A stretch of 49,537 nt of DNA from RUG11690 sp045616665 (GTDB taxonomy: Bacteria; Bacteroidota; Bacteroidia; Bacteroidales; WCHB1-69). Position 1 is the stretch's first letter; every line of letters begins with the position of its first letter. The position numbers and the translations under genes are program-made. Of the stretch, positions 30,660-39,896 are shown piece by piece. The notes beneath the pieces are model-generated. The model had not been told where the DNA came from, made no database searches, and was given only the letters and a program-made list of their open reading frames with translations. The DNA lies in contig JAZLHE010000069.1 of assembly GCA_045616665.1 (NCBI GenBank), positions 1 to 49,537 of the forward strand. The letters run 5' to 3'.

Positions 30660-31904
30660 TTATTTGACCGTCATTTTCAAGATGTTGATTTCTGCCTGGG
30701 TTAAAAATCTCCACTTCCCGCGAGGAAGGTCTTTTTTAGTAAGTCCGGCAAAGACGACGCGATCCAATTTAACTACTTCATAGCCCAAAAATTCAAAAAT
30801 ACGTCTTACGATTCTATTTTTTCCAGAATGAATGGTTATACCGATATCACGTTTGGATTCGCCAACGTATGCCACTTCATCGGGAGTGATGATGCCGTCT
30901 TCCAATTCAATGCCTTGGCGTAGGGCGCACATATCGATGTTGGCGAAGTTTTTGTTTAGTTCAACCGCGTATGTCTTTTCAATTCCGTGTTTGGGATGGG
31001 TGAGTTTTTTGGTCAAGTCACCATCATTGGTGAAAAGCAAAAGGCCGGTGGTGTTTTTATCCAGTCTTCCCACGGGATAAATTCTTTCCTTACAAGCTCC
31101 GCGAACCAGTTCCATCACGTCTTTTCGACCTCTTTCGTCGCAGGTGGTGGTGATGTAGTCCTTGGGTTTGTTGAGCAGCAAATATACGGGTTTCTCGTTT
31201 TGCAGAATTTTGTCACCATATCGAACTTCGTCCGTAGGCAGAACCTTATAACCTAATTCAGTGACGATTTCTCCGTTGACGCTGACGGCTCCGGTGGTGA
31301 TGAGCACGTCCGCCTCTCGGCGAGAGCAAATGCCGGCATTGGCAATGTACTTATTAAGACGAATGAGGCCTTGGTTTTCAGTTTCTGTTAAAGATAAAAC
31401 CTTTTGTCGTTGTGGACTTTGGCGGCCTTCGCGAATACGTCTTGCCACAATTTCGCTGAGGATGGCGGATTCGGCAGTTACATCTCTGCGTTTTCTCTTT
31501 GGCGCTTCGTTGTCGTCCTCATTTTTTCTGAAACTTTTTCTTTCGCCTCTCTTGGCTCCAAATTTACGAGTTGAAAAACTGTGTTCGCTTTCGTCTTTTT
31601 TTCTAAAGCCGCGTTTCGGTTTTTCCTCGTTGAAAGAATCGTTTTCCTTCTTTTTGAAGCTTCTTCTTGGCTTTGGTGCGTCAAAGGAATCTTCCTTGGA
31701 CTTGCGGAAACTGCGTTTTGGTTTGCTTTCCGTTGTTTCCTCGGTCTTTTTTCTGTATGTTCTTTTGGGTTTTAGTTCTTCGGTGTCGTCAGTGCTTTTG
31801 CTACGACGAGTTCTCGGAGTTTTTTCTTTGGTTTCTGCGCTTTTGGCATCTCTTTTAGCACCAAATTGACGAGTTTTGGGCTTATCGGTCCCTTTCTTTT
31901 CCAT
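30660..31904 (-). CDS. rluB: RluB/RsuA-family pseudouridine synthase with long basic N-terminal extension
   Basis: A 414-residue protein. Residues ~1-178 are low-complexity and very basic, with repeated KPKR(S/G)FRK-type units (KPKRSFRK, KPRRSFKK, KPKRGFRK). From ~180 an S4 RNA-binding domain (IRLNKYIANAGICSRREAD) leads into the synthase core: YLLLNKP, then PVGRLDKNTTGLLLFTNDG with catalytic D282, and RIVRRIFEFLGYEVVKLDR. Likely isomerises uridine in 23S rRNA. The extension probably binds RNA non-specifically, as in other Bacteroidetes members. The exact target (RluB, RluE/F or RsuA type) is not certain from sequence. Confidence 0.85.
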   Translation of the reverse strand: MEKKGTDKPKTRQFGAKRDAKSAETKEKTPRTRRSKSTDDTEELKPKRTYRKKTEETTESKPKRSFRKSKEDSFDAPKPRRSFKKKENDSFNEEKPKRGFRKKDESEHSFSTRKFGAKRGERKSFRKNEDDNEAPKRKRRDVTAESAILSEIVARRIREGRQSPQRQKVLSLTETENQGLIRLNKYIANAGICSRREADVLITTGAVSVNGEIVTELGYKVLPTDEVRYGDKILQNEKPVYLLLNKPKDYITTTCDERGRKDVMELVRGACKERIYPVGRLDKNTTGLLLFTNDGDLTKKLTHPKHGIEKTYAVELNKNFANIDMCALRQGIELEDGIITPDEVAYVGESKRDIGITIHSGKNRIVRRIFEFLGYEVVKLDRVVFAGLTKKDLPRGKWRFLTQAEINILKMTVK

Positions 31905-31923
31905 AATGAGTTATAAAATCAAA

Positions 31924-33663
31924 TTATTTTTCTTGAATGTTATTGCCACAATCATCAACGATAATTTTATACCATTTTGCAGGATATTCGGGTTGATCTG
32001 GAAATTCGCATTGAGGAATCTGGGTATCTGTTTTTAAGAATTTTCCGTCCTTTTCTTTTTTGATATTTCCATCGTTATATTTAACCAGCAAATATTCATA
32101 TAAATTATTCCAAGCACTGCAAACTTCTTTGGTACAGCGATTTGAAATTTCGTTGATACGTTTTTCGGCTTTGGCAGGGTCATTTTTGAAAAGTTCAACC
32201 ATTTCGTTTTCCATAGCACGGATATTTTTAACAGCACCGTTTTCAAACATTTCCTGTCTTTCGTTCACGTGTTTAATCATATCGGAATATCTGGTATAAA
32301 CCATTTGACTTACCTTGGTGAAAATCCAAAATGCTGCTGTAGGAGAGTAATCTACCAAAGAGCCGTTGCCTTCGCGAACGGCTTCGGGAATATCGGTAAT
32401 ACCGCAGAACATAGGAATATAGCAGTTGCTGGCGGCATCATCCACGCCAAACCATAAGATTCCACCGAATTTGTCAGGCAACCAGCCGCGAGCCTGGGCT
32501 ACAAATGAAAAGCCTGTTTGCTGAGTGGCAGTGGCTCTTTCGTGGATGTATTTCTTGCCGTTATATTCCCAATTCATAGGACGCCAACGGTAAGGGCAGG
32601 CGTATGGACCGGCGCCAATGTCCTGGGTCATATCCATTGAAGTGCCTTCATAGTGGTCGCGCATCAGTTTCATTACGTCTGTGACATCGAGTTTTTGTAC
32701 GGGTTTAATCCAAAGAGGAAAGCGGTGGGTGAGGTTTTCACCGCGGGCATAATCTTCGTATGGAGCCATTAAATCGGGGTTGCAACGGTAGAAAGCAGTC
32801 CAAACGCGGGCTTCACATCCACGGGCGCCACCAAAATCAAGTGGAGCGTAGGCATCGCAAAAACTGAATTCGGTATCAGGGGCTTTGGCATCATAATAAC
32901 CTTTCAATTTTGCAAAACTGATGACATCGGCGGAATAAACCGTTTCAATGTCAGGATTGAAAATCATTTTGTCGATGTCTTTATTGGTGATAGAGGTTTT
33001 GCCGTCCCTTAATGGGAAGGTGGTGATTCTGGCTTGGTTGGCGTGACCGCAAATATATCCGTCAGGAATACGGCGAGCAACCCAAACGGCGCCATTGGTC
33101 CAGCCTTTTACGATTTTACCCTTGGCATCTCTCATTTCTGCACCTTTGCCAATAATTTCAAAAATCCAGGCTTCGTTGGGATCCACAATGGAGAAAGACT
33201 CACCTTCACTGCAATAACCGTATGATTCAATGAGGAAATCGATGACCTTGATGGCTTCACGAGCATTTTTGGCTCTTTGTAAAGTGATGTAAATTAGTGA
33301 ACCATAATCAATTAAGCCGGGAGTGTGCCATAATTCCTCACGACCGCCGTAGGTGGTTTCCCCGATGCAAAGTTGGTGCTCATTCATATTGCCGACCACG
33401 GAATAGGTGTGGGGAACTTGAGGAATTTGACCCAATAATTTTCCTGAATCCCATTCCACCACGTCCATTAGTGTTCCCAATGGATAATCGGCGGCAGGAT
33501 GGTAATATAATTCGCCATAAAGGGTGTGTGAATCAGCGGCATACGAAACCATACAGGAACCGTCTTTGCTTGCCCCCTTGGTAATGATAAAATTGGTACA
33601 CGCCATAAGCTGAAAACTGCCAACAAGGAATAGGGCAGCAATAATAGCTGTGATTTTTTTCAT
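31924..33663 (-). CDS. C69-family dipeptidase (PepD-like)
   Basis: A 579-residue exported protein. The signal region ends at MA-C22, and C22 in CTNFIITKGASKDGS becomes the N-terminal nucleophile after processing (Ntn-hydrolase fold). Further family phrases: MVSYAADSHTLYGELY, IGETTYGGREEL, GLIDYGSLIYITLQRAKNAREA and GESFSIVDPNEAWIFEIIGKG. Peptidase C69 enzymes cleave dipeptides with broad specificity; here the location is periplasmic. Gaps of 11 and 19 bases to its neighbours suggest cotranscription with the universal stress gene upstream and the rluB-like gene downstream. Confidence 0.9.
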   Translation of the reverse strand: MKKITAIIAALFLVGSFQLMACTNFIITKGASKDGSCMVSYAADSHTLYGELYYHPAADYPLGTLMDVVEWDSGKLLGQIPQVPHTYSVVGNMNEHQLCIGETTYGGREELWHTPGLIDYGSLIYITLQRAKNAREAIKVIDFLIESYGYCSEGESFSIVDPNEAWIFEIIGKGAEMRDAKGKIVKGWTNGAVWVARRIPDGYICGHANQARITTFPLRDGKTSITNKDIDKMIFNPDIETVYSADVISFAKLKGYYDAKAPDTEFSFCDAYAPLDFGGARGCEARVWTAFYRCNPDLMAPYEDYARGENLTHRFPLWIKPVQKLDVTDVMKLMRDHYEGTSMDMTQDIGAGPYACPYRWRPMNWEYNGKKYIHERATATQQTGFSFVAQARGWLPDKFGGILWFGVDDAASNCYIPMFCGITDIPEAVREGNGSLVDYSPTAAFWIFTKVSQMVYTRYSDMIKHVNERQEMFENGAVKNIRAMENEMVELFKNDPAKAEKRINEISNRCTKEVCSAWNNLYEYLLVKYNDGNIKKEKDGKFLKTDTQIPQCEFPDQPEYPAKWYKIIVDDCGNNIQEK

Positions 33664-33674
33664 ATTGATAAAGT

Positions 33675-34526
33675 TTACTTGTTTAATAAAAATTGATTGA
33701 CGTTAGGAATGATCAGCAACGGCATCGGTGAATTGTTCACGATTTGACGCGTGTGGGCGCCCATCCATACGCTGGATAAGTCATTTTCTTCTTCACGCAT
33801 AATGACCATCAAATTGACATCCAGTCTCTTGGCATATTCCAATAAGGCAGGAATAGAATCACCCGGAACGTCAACGGTGTGAATTTCATATCTTACATTG
33901 GCCTTGTCGCACATTGCGGCCGCGTGCTGCAATTGGATGTTGATAACGTGCTTGGTTTCGTTGTTGATAGGATTAATCACGCCCAATAAACAAATCTTGG
34001 CGGCAAATGCCTTGGCAAAACTGATGCTTAACTTGATTTTCTGCAGTGTTTCAAAACTGGTATCAATAGGAACCAGAATATCGGTTAAATCACGGTTGAT
34101 TTCAATGCCTTCCCGTAAAATCAATACGGGAACCGTGGTTAAGTTGATGGTCTTGAAGGCGTTGCTTCCAATGAAAAATTCTTCAAAACCTGAAACACCA
34201 TGTGTTCCCATTACAATCATTGAGTCTTCCAGATTGGCCGCATATTTGCACAATTCTGTACTTGGTCTGCCTTCAAGGATGATAGATCCAACGGGACTTT
34301 CGGGAGCTTCTGCTTTGCATTCATCTTCCCATTGTCTTAATTTCGTGCGAATGGCGTCTAAAAAATCATTGGCAGCGGTTGTAACTGCAAAATCCGTCTT
34401 CATAGCAGCTGTCTTTACCCAGGCCAAATGTATTTTTGCGTTGGTTTTAATGGATATTGCGACGGCGTGTTTCATCGCATTGTACGAATTTTTGGAAAAG
34501 TCAATTCCCACAACAATATTTTTCAT
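33675..34526 (-). CDS. Tandem-domain universal stress protein
   Basis: A 283-residue cytosolic protein with two UspA domains. The first (1-~140) starts NIVVGIDFSKNSYNAM and ends with the ATP-binding loop GTHGVSGFEEFFIGSNA (G-x2-G-x9-G/S pattern). The second (~150-283) starts DILVPIDTS, but its loop is degenerate (EEENDLSSVWMGAHT), so only the first domain is likely to bind nucleotide. It leads a run of four minus-strand genes with gaps of 11, 19 and 23 bases. Role: stress response, partner unknown. Confidence 0.88.
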   Translation of the reverse strand: MKNIVVGIDFSKNSYNAMKHAVAISIKTNAKIHLAWVKTAAMKTDFAVTTAANDFLDAIRTKLRQWEDECKAEAPESPVGSIILEGRPSTELCKYAANLEDSMIVMGTHGVSGFEEFFIGSNAFKTINLTTVPVLILREGIEINRDLTDILVPIDTSFETLQKIKLSISFAKAFAAKICLLGVINPINNETKHVINIQLQHAAAMCDKANVRYEIHTVDVPGDSIPALLEYAKRLDVNLMVIMREEENDLSSVWMGAHTRQIVNNSPMPLLIIPNVNQFLLNK

Positions 34527-34561
34527 AAGGCGTCTATTTTGGTTAATATCTTAATAACCGA

Positions 34562-34569
34562 CAAAGATA
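34562..34569 (-). promoter_or_regulatory. -7 promoter box for the usp-C69-rluB-purL unit
   Basis: TATCTTTG on the minus strand, 36 bases before the ATG at 34526. No other -7 box was found in the short gaps downstream. Confidence 0.6.
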
Positions 34570-34667
34570 CAAAATTTTTTTAATTGCCATACTAAATTTC
34601 GTACAATAAAAAATTGGCGAAAAATATATGCGCTTATCGGATGTTTCTTTTGCCATTGATGATGGTT

Positions 34668-36641
34668 TTAATTTTTTACCAAATATTCATACTGAAAAGT
34701 AGATGATATATATTTTGTTGATAAATAAGGATTTAAGAGCAAAAAATAATCCACGTGAAATTGATCGGAAGTTGCGTAAAAGTATTTTTTCGAATGCGCA
34801 AGATAATATGTTTTTCCATCCATATAAACCCAGTCTCCCTGTTTGACTAAGAATTCATTTTGATAAAAAACACTGTCAAAAGGAATAATAACGCTTTCAA
34901 ACCGTTCTTTTCGTTCCTGATTTTCAATGGCAAAATGATAGTTGGGATGACTTTTGTCGCAAATGGAATCGCTGAAGATGACTGCTTTTCCGTGGTAGTT
35001 GAAACCCACTGCCGTTCCTTTGCCAATATTGTAGATTGTGTAATTTTTAATATGTTGTGTTTGGTATTTGTCTATGTCAAATAGCAAGATAATAATCGCC
35101 AACGCGCTGATTCCGCTCCAATAATAAAATTTTTTTCTCCGATGAAAAAGAAGGAAAAAAGCTATGATAACCCCATAAAATAAAAGCATTTGTATCCACG
35201 AAATACTGATGTTACGAGTTACCGCCCCCGGCAAATTTTCAATCGAGCAAATGATGAAGTTCATTAATTTGATTTCGTGAGTAAGAATCCAGGTGACTAT
35301 ATTTGAAATGCTTGGAATAAACGAAAAAGCCAATAAAATGACCCCACTGACAACAACAATGAAAGAAAGGGCGATGACCGACATATTGGCAAGTAGAAAA
35401 TAATTGGGAAATTGCCCAAAATAATAAATTGATAATGGAAAAGTTGAAAGTTGTGCCGCAATGGAAACGGAAATCAAATTCCAAAAATATTGAAGGATTT
35501 TGCTTTTGGGTGACCACAATGCCACAATTCTGCTTTGGAAAATGACGATGCCGAAAACTGCCAAATAACTTAATTGAAAACCTAATTCAAAAAGCAACAA
35601 AGGATTGATTACAAGTAAAATGAACAAAGAGGCAAAAAGACTGTGAAAAATATTCGTATTTCTTCCCAACAAACTGCCTATGCTGACAAATGAAAACATA
35701 CTGGCCGCACGGGTGACAGAGGGCGATAATCCTGTAATACAGGCATATACCCAAATAAACAGCATTAAAATCACGGTTTTCAAAATCTTGGTTTTGGGAC
35801 TGATTTCCAAAGGGCGAAGCAAAAAATCCAGAATCATAAAGATAATGCCAACGTGCATACCTGAAACGCATAGAATGTGACTCACTCCGGCAGCCGCATA
35901 ACTCTGCTTTAATTCGGGATTCATCGTGTCGTCGTTGCCTAATAAAATGGCGGTGATAATGCCGTATTCGTCACCGTACATACCGGCTTGCGCAAAAATC
36001 CCCGATAAATACTGCTGTATCTTATAACTGCAGTCTATCACGGGATTAACTGCAAAATCTCCGATGATTTGCCATTGTTTTGGAGGAACGTAGGCACTGT
36101 AAAAAATACTTTTTCTCGCCATAAAACTTTTATAATCAAAAGAATATGGATTATCGTTATTTTCTATGGAAGATAATTTTGCATTAAAAATCAATATATT
36201 CCCGTATTGGGGCCGTACCAAGTCGTTTTTGCCTAAATAAAGTACAATCTTGTGTCTGAAATCGTGTTCGTTGAGGTCTTGTTGTATTTCCGCCACGACT
36301 TTATAGGTCTTTTCTTTTTCAATGGGATGTTCCACGATTTTTGCAATCCAATATTCGTTTTTTTCCAACAGCTTTTCTTCTGATGCGGAAATGTTGTTTT
36401 GAAAACGGAAATTGGTGAGCTGAAATCCTGTTATCAAAAACAATAATTGAATGCAAATGCCTGAAATCCATTGTGTTTTGTATTTTGTTCGCACGTGAAA
36501 AAGGTATGCCGTTACCCACAAAAAACACAAAATCCATATAATGCGGGTGGTGGAAAAAGACAATGAAGAAAAATAGGCCGTTCCAATACCTATGGAAAAG
36601 GGTAACAGCACGAGTAGGACAGGGTAGTTGTGAAGTTTCAT
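34668..36641 (-). CDS. comEC: ComEC/Rec2 family DNA-uptake channel protein
   Basis: A 657-residue polytopic membrane protein. Three N-terminal helices (DUF4131 region) are followed by an OB-like extracytoplasmic part (about 95-190). The competence domain holds HILCVSGMHVG (255-265), the family signature, and about seven further helices including GLSPSVTRAASMF and FELGFQLSYLAVFG. The C-terminal metallo-beta-lactamase domain of B. subtilis ComEC is absent; ~130 residues of unrecognised sequence (YNIGKGTAVGFNYHGKAVIF) remain. That short form is common in Bacteroidetes. It would carry single-stranded DNA across the inner membrane; no other competence gene is in the window. Confidence 0.9.
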   Translation of the reverse strand: MKLHNYPVLLVLLPFSIGIGTAYFSSLSFSTTRIIWILCFLWVTAYLFHVRTKYKTQWISGICIQLLFLITGFQLTNFRFQNNISASEEKLLEKNEYWIAKIVEHPIEKEKTYKVVAEIQQDLNEHDFRHKIVLYLGKNDLVRPQYGNILIFNAKLSSIENNDNPYSFDYKSFMARKSIFYSAYVPPKQWQIIGDFAVNPVIDCSYKIQQYLSGIFAQAGMYGDEYGIITAILLGNDDTMNPELKQSYAAAGVSHILCVSGMHVGIIFMILDFLLRPLEISPKTKILKTVILMLFIWVYACITGLSPSVTRAASMFSFVSIGSLLGRNTNIFHSLFASLFILLVINPLLLFELGFQLSYLAVFGIVIFQSRIVALWSPKSKILQYFWNLISVSIAAQLSTFPLSIYYFGQFPNYFLLANMSVIALSFIVVVSGVILLAFSFIPSISNIVTWILTHEIKLMNFIICSIENLPGAVTRNISISWIQMLLFYGVIIAFFLLFHRRKKFYYWSGISALAIIILLFDIDKYQTQHIKNYTIYNIGKGTAVGFNYHGKAVIFSDSICDKSHPNYHFAIENQERKERFESVIIPFDSVFYQNEFLVKQGDWVYMDGKTYYLAHSKKYFYATSDQFHVDYFLLLNPYLSTKYISSTFQYEYLVKN

Positions 36642-36660
36642 CTAAATCATTTTAAGCTTA

Positions 36661-36668
36661 CAAATATA
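36661..36668 (-). promoter_or_regulatory. -7 promoter box for comEC
   Basis: TATATTTG on the minus strand, 20 bases before the ATG at 36641. Confidence 0.55.
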
Positions 36669-36865
36669 GAAATAAAAATGGTTGAAAAATATGTTAAAAT
36701 ACTGATATACAGATTGTTGATAATCTGTAATTTTTAATGGAAAAATGTTTTCGTTTGACCTGTTTATGTGTATGTTTTTAAAAATCCGCCTTTGAAGGAA
36801 AAATTGTTAAATCTGATTTTTTTGGAAAAAATAGTCAGGAAATAAAAGAATTGAGAAAAATAATG

Positions 36866-36873
36866 TAACTTTG
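36866..36873 (+). promoter_or_regulatory. -7 promoter box for gcvP
   Basis: TAACTTTG, 51 bases before the ATG at 36924. The intervening leader shows no riboswitch fold that I recognise (no tandem glycine aptamer). Confidence 0.55.
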
Positions 36874-36923
36874 CAGTTTCTTTACGATAAAAAGGATATT
36901 AACTTAAATAAATAACAATCAGT

Positions 36924-39776
36924 ATGATAAAAGACGAATTCATTAGAAGACACAACGGACCGAGTGAAGAAGAGGCCGCCAAGATGTTAGCAACTATTGG
37001 TGTAAAATCAATGGATGAATTAATTGAAAAGACCATCCCTTCAGCCATTCGCTTAAAAGAACCATTGGCGTTGCCCGATGGATTGACTGAATACGAATAT
37101 TTGAATGAAGTAAACAAATTGTTGTCCAAAAACAAGGTTTACAGATCTTACATTGGAATGGGTTACTACAATACCTGCATTCCTTCTGTCATCTTGCGCA
37201 ACATTTTCGAAAATCCGGGTTGGTACACTGCCTATACTCCGTATCAGGCAGAAATTTCACAAGGCCGAATTGAAGCTTTGTTGAATTACCAGACGATGAT
37301 CAGCAGCTTGACCGGTATGCCTTTGGCCAATGCCTCTTTGTTGGATGAAGCCACTGCTGCCGGCGAAATGATGCTGATGTTCTTCCACAGCCGTTCTCGC
37401 GAACAGGTGAAAAATGACGTAAAAAAATATTTTGTTTCGGAAGATGTTTTCGCTCATTCAGTGGGTGTGATGAAAACCAACGCTGCTCCTCAAGGAATAG
37501 AATTGGTAATTGGAGATGCCGATAAAGTGGAACTGGATGATACGTTCTTTGGCGCGATGGTTCAGTATCCTAACCAACACGGTGAAATCCACGATTTTAC
37601 TGCTTTCGTAGAAAAAGCCAAAAAACACAATATTTTCGTGGGGGTGGCTACCGATTTGCTGGCATTGACTTTGCTGACTCCTCCGGGAGAATGGGGTGCC
37701 GATTGTGTGATGGGTTCAACCCAGCGTTTTGGACTTCCATTGGGTTTTGGTAGTCCTGCCGCCGGTTTCTTCGCTTGCCAAGAAACCTTCAAACGTCAAA
37801 TGCCGGGTCGTATCATCGGCGTAACTATTGATGCCGAAGGCAATCGTGCCGTTCGTATGGCTTTGCAAACGCGTGAACAGCATATCAAACGTGAAAAAGC
37901 AACCTCTAACATCTGTACCGCCAGTGCGTTGACTGCTATTATGGCTGGTTTCTTCGGAATGTGGCACGGTGCGGAAGGATTAAAGAAAAAAGCTACCAAA
38001 ATTAACGTTTTGGCTGGCGTTTTGGCTTCTGAAGCTGCCAAATATGGTTACAAACAGCATAATGAAATTTATTTCGACACGCTTTGCTTTGAAGTTCCGG
38101 CCGGTATGACGACTGACGATGTGAAAGTGGCTGCCTTAGAGCAAAAAATGAATTTTAACTATTGGTGCGACACTTGCTTTAGCATTGCGTTGGACGAAAC
38201 CGTTACATTGGACGATGTCAACGATATTTTGTCCGTACTGGCTCAGGCTGCTCACAAAGAATTTAATGAATATGTTTGTAAATGTTGTGCCAATCCGGCA
38301 TTGAATATTCCAGCTGCCTTATTGCGTAAATCTCCGTTTATGCAACAGGAAATCTTCAATAAATATCATTCTGAAACAGAAATGATGCGTTATATGAAGA
38401 TGTTGGAAATCAAGGATTTGTCTTTGAATAGAGCGATGATTCCACTGGGATCTTGCACAATGAAGCTGAATGCTGCCGCAGAAATGTTGCCGTTGAGCTG
38501 GGCCAACACTTGCAATATCCATCCGTTTGCTCCAGCCGACCAGGCCGAGGGTTATTTGGAAATGATTGCCGAAGTTAGCCAATGGTTAGCTGTCGTCACG
38601 GGTTTCAAGGCCGTGTCATTGCAACCTAATTCCGGCGCCGCTGGCGAATATGCCGGTATGACCGTTATCAGAAATTATCATATTTCTCGTGGCGAAGGTC
38701 ATCGTAATGTATGCTTGATTCCTGCTTCAGCACACGGTACCAATCCTGCTTCTTCTGCTAAGGCCGGTAACCAAATCGTAGTGGTTAAGTCAACAGAAAA
38801 CGGTGAAATCGACGTGGAAGATTTGCGTGCCAAAGCTATTGAATACAAAGACCGCTTGTCTTGCCTAATGGTAACCTATCCTTCTACCCACGGCGTATTC
38901 GAGGAAGCTATTCTCGAAATCATCAAGATTGTTCACGAAAATGGAGGCTTGGTTTATATGGATGGTGCCAATATGAATGCTCAAGTTGGTTTGACTTCTC
39001 CGGGAACGATGGGTGCCGACGTTTGTCACCTCAACTTGCATAAGACCTTTGCGATGCCTCACGGTGGCGGCGGTCCCGGCGTTGGACCTATAGCCGTGGC
39101 TGAAAAACTGGTTGACTTCTTGCCAAATCACGCTCTGATTGAAACCGGTGGTAAAAACGGAAGTCAGGTTGCTTCGGCTCCATACGGCAGTGCCTATTTG
39201 TTGCCTATTACCCACGGCTACCTCAAAATGTGCGGTGGTAAAGGTTTGGCAGAAGCTACCAAATATGCTATTTTGAATGCCAACTATATCCGTGCCCGTC
39301 TCCAAGGTCATTACAAGATTCTTTATACCGGCACCAATGGTATGTGCGCTCACGAAATGATTTTGGATTGCAATGAATTTGACAGAACAGCGGGCGTTCA
39401 AGTAGGCGATATCGCTAAACGTTTGATGGACTATGGTTTCCACGCTCCAACAGTGGCATTCCCTGTCCACGGCACGTTGATGGTGGAACCTACCGAAAGC
39501 GAACCATTGAGCGAATTGGATAGATTCTGCGACGCTATGATTGCCATCCGTCAGGAAATTGCCGACATTGAAAGTGGTAAGGCCGACAGAGAAAACAATG
39601 TAATCAAGAAAGCTCCCCATACGATGGCAGTGGTTTGTGCCGATACTTGGGATAGACCTTATACCAGACAACAAGCTGCATTCCCTATTGCTCACGAAGA
39701 TAAATATTGGCCAACGGTAAGCAAGATTGATGACGCATACGGTGACAGAAATCTTGTTTGTTGCCTCGATAAATAA
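36924..39776 (+). CDS. gcvP: Glycine dehydrogenase (decarboxylating), single-chain P protein
   Basis: A 950-residue fused P1-P2 enzyme of the glycine cleavage system. The N-terminal half has RHNGPSEEEAAKMLATIG, YIGMGYYNTCIPSVILRNI and LLDEATAAGEMM. The C-terminal half has the PLP-binding HLNLHKTFAMPHGGGGPG, with the Schiff-base lysine at K707, and MIPLGSCTMKLNA. It decarboxylates glycine and passes the aminomethyl group to the lipoyl H protein. gcvT, gcvH and lpd are not adjacent, so the system is dispersed. It is a single-gene unit ending in a terminator. Confidence 0.96.
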   Translation: MIKDEFIRRHNGPSEEEAAKMLATIGVKSMDELIEKTIPSAIRLKEPLALPDGLTEYEYLNEVNKLLSKNKVYRSYIGMGYYNTCIPSVILRNIFENPGWYTAYTPYQAEISQGRIEALLNYQTMISSLTGMPLANASLLDEATAAGEMMLMFFHSRSREQVKNDVKKYFVSEDVFAHSVGVMKTNAAPQGIELVIGDADKVELDDTFFGAMVQYPNQHGEIHDFTAFVEKAKKHNIFVGVATDLLALTLLTPPGEWGADCVMGSTQRFGLPLGFGSPAAGFFACQETFKRQMPGRIIGVTIDAEGNRAVRMALQTREQHIKREKATSNICTASALTAIMAGFFGMWHGAEGLKKKATKINVLAGVLASEAAKYGYKQHNEIYFDTLCFEVPAGMTTDDVKVAALEQKMNFNYWCDTCFSIALDETVTLDDVNDILSVLAQAAHKEFNEYVCKCCANPALNIPAALLRKSPFMQQEIFNKYHSETEMMRYMKMLEIKDLSLNRAMIPLGSCTMKLNAAAEMLPLSWANTCNIHPFAPADQAEGYLEMIAEVSQWLAVVTGFKAVSLQPNSGAAGEYAGMTVIRNYHISRGEGHRNVCLIPASAHGTNPASSAKAGNQIVVVKSTENGEIDVEDLRAKAIEYKDRLSCLMVTYPSTHGVFEEAILEIIKIVHENGGLVYMDGANMNAQVGLTSPGTMGADVCHLNLHKTFAMPHGGGGPGVGPIAVAEKLVDFLPNHALIETGGKNGSQVASAPYGSAYLLPITHGYLKMCGGKGLAEATKYAILNANYIRARLQGHYKILYTGTNGMCAHEMILDCNEFDRTAGVQVGDIAKRLMDYGFHAPTVAFPVHGTLMVEPTESEPLSELDRFCDAMIAIRQEIADIESGKADRENNVIKKAPHTMAVVCADTWDRPYTRQQAAFPIAHEDKYWPTVSKIDDAYGDRNLVCCLDK

Positions 39777-39793
39777 TCCAATTATTTACTGAG

Positions 39794-39861
39794 AAGGTCA
39801 AGCTACTTTCAATAATTGATTTAAAATCAATGTCAAAAGAAGGTAGTTTGACCTTTTTTTT
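39794..39861 (+). terminator. Intrinsic terminator after gcvP
   Basis: Arms 39794-39810 and 39839-39855 form a 17-bp stem with two G-U pairs, followed by a T-run. The 28-base loop contains its own hairpin, ATTGATTT/AAATCAAT (39815-39822, 39824-39831). Confidence 0.8.
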
Positions 39862-39862
39862 A

Positions 39863-39870
39863 TATTTTTG
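39863..39870 (+). promoter_or_regulatory. -7 promoter box for the porG-uppS-bamA-skp unit
   Basis: TATTTTTG immediately after the terminator, 26 bases before the ATG at 39897. Confidence 0.65.
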
Positions 39871-39896
39871 CAGATTATTATTGAAAATAGTATGCT

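Noticed and set aside
28738..31869. Long plus-strand open frames at 28738-29259 and 31261-31869
   Set aside because: They lie antisense to purL and the rluB-like gene, whose motifs are unambiguous. Their products have no coherent motif and reflect codon bias of the real strand.
34751..36505. CACGTGAAA words within comEC as parS sites
   Set aside because: At about 34752 and 36493 only ~11 of 16 bases match the consensus, and both lie inside coding sequence without other support.
36642..36923. Glycine riboswitch before gcvP
   Set aside because: The leader between the -7 box and the ATG is only about 50 bases, too short for a tandem glycine aptamer, and shows no matching conserved words.
38865..39695. 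276-codon minus-strand frame inside gcvP
   Set aside because: Antisense shadow of the gcvP C-terminal half; no promoter box or recognisable domain.
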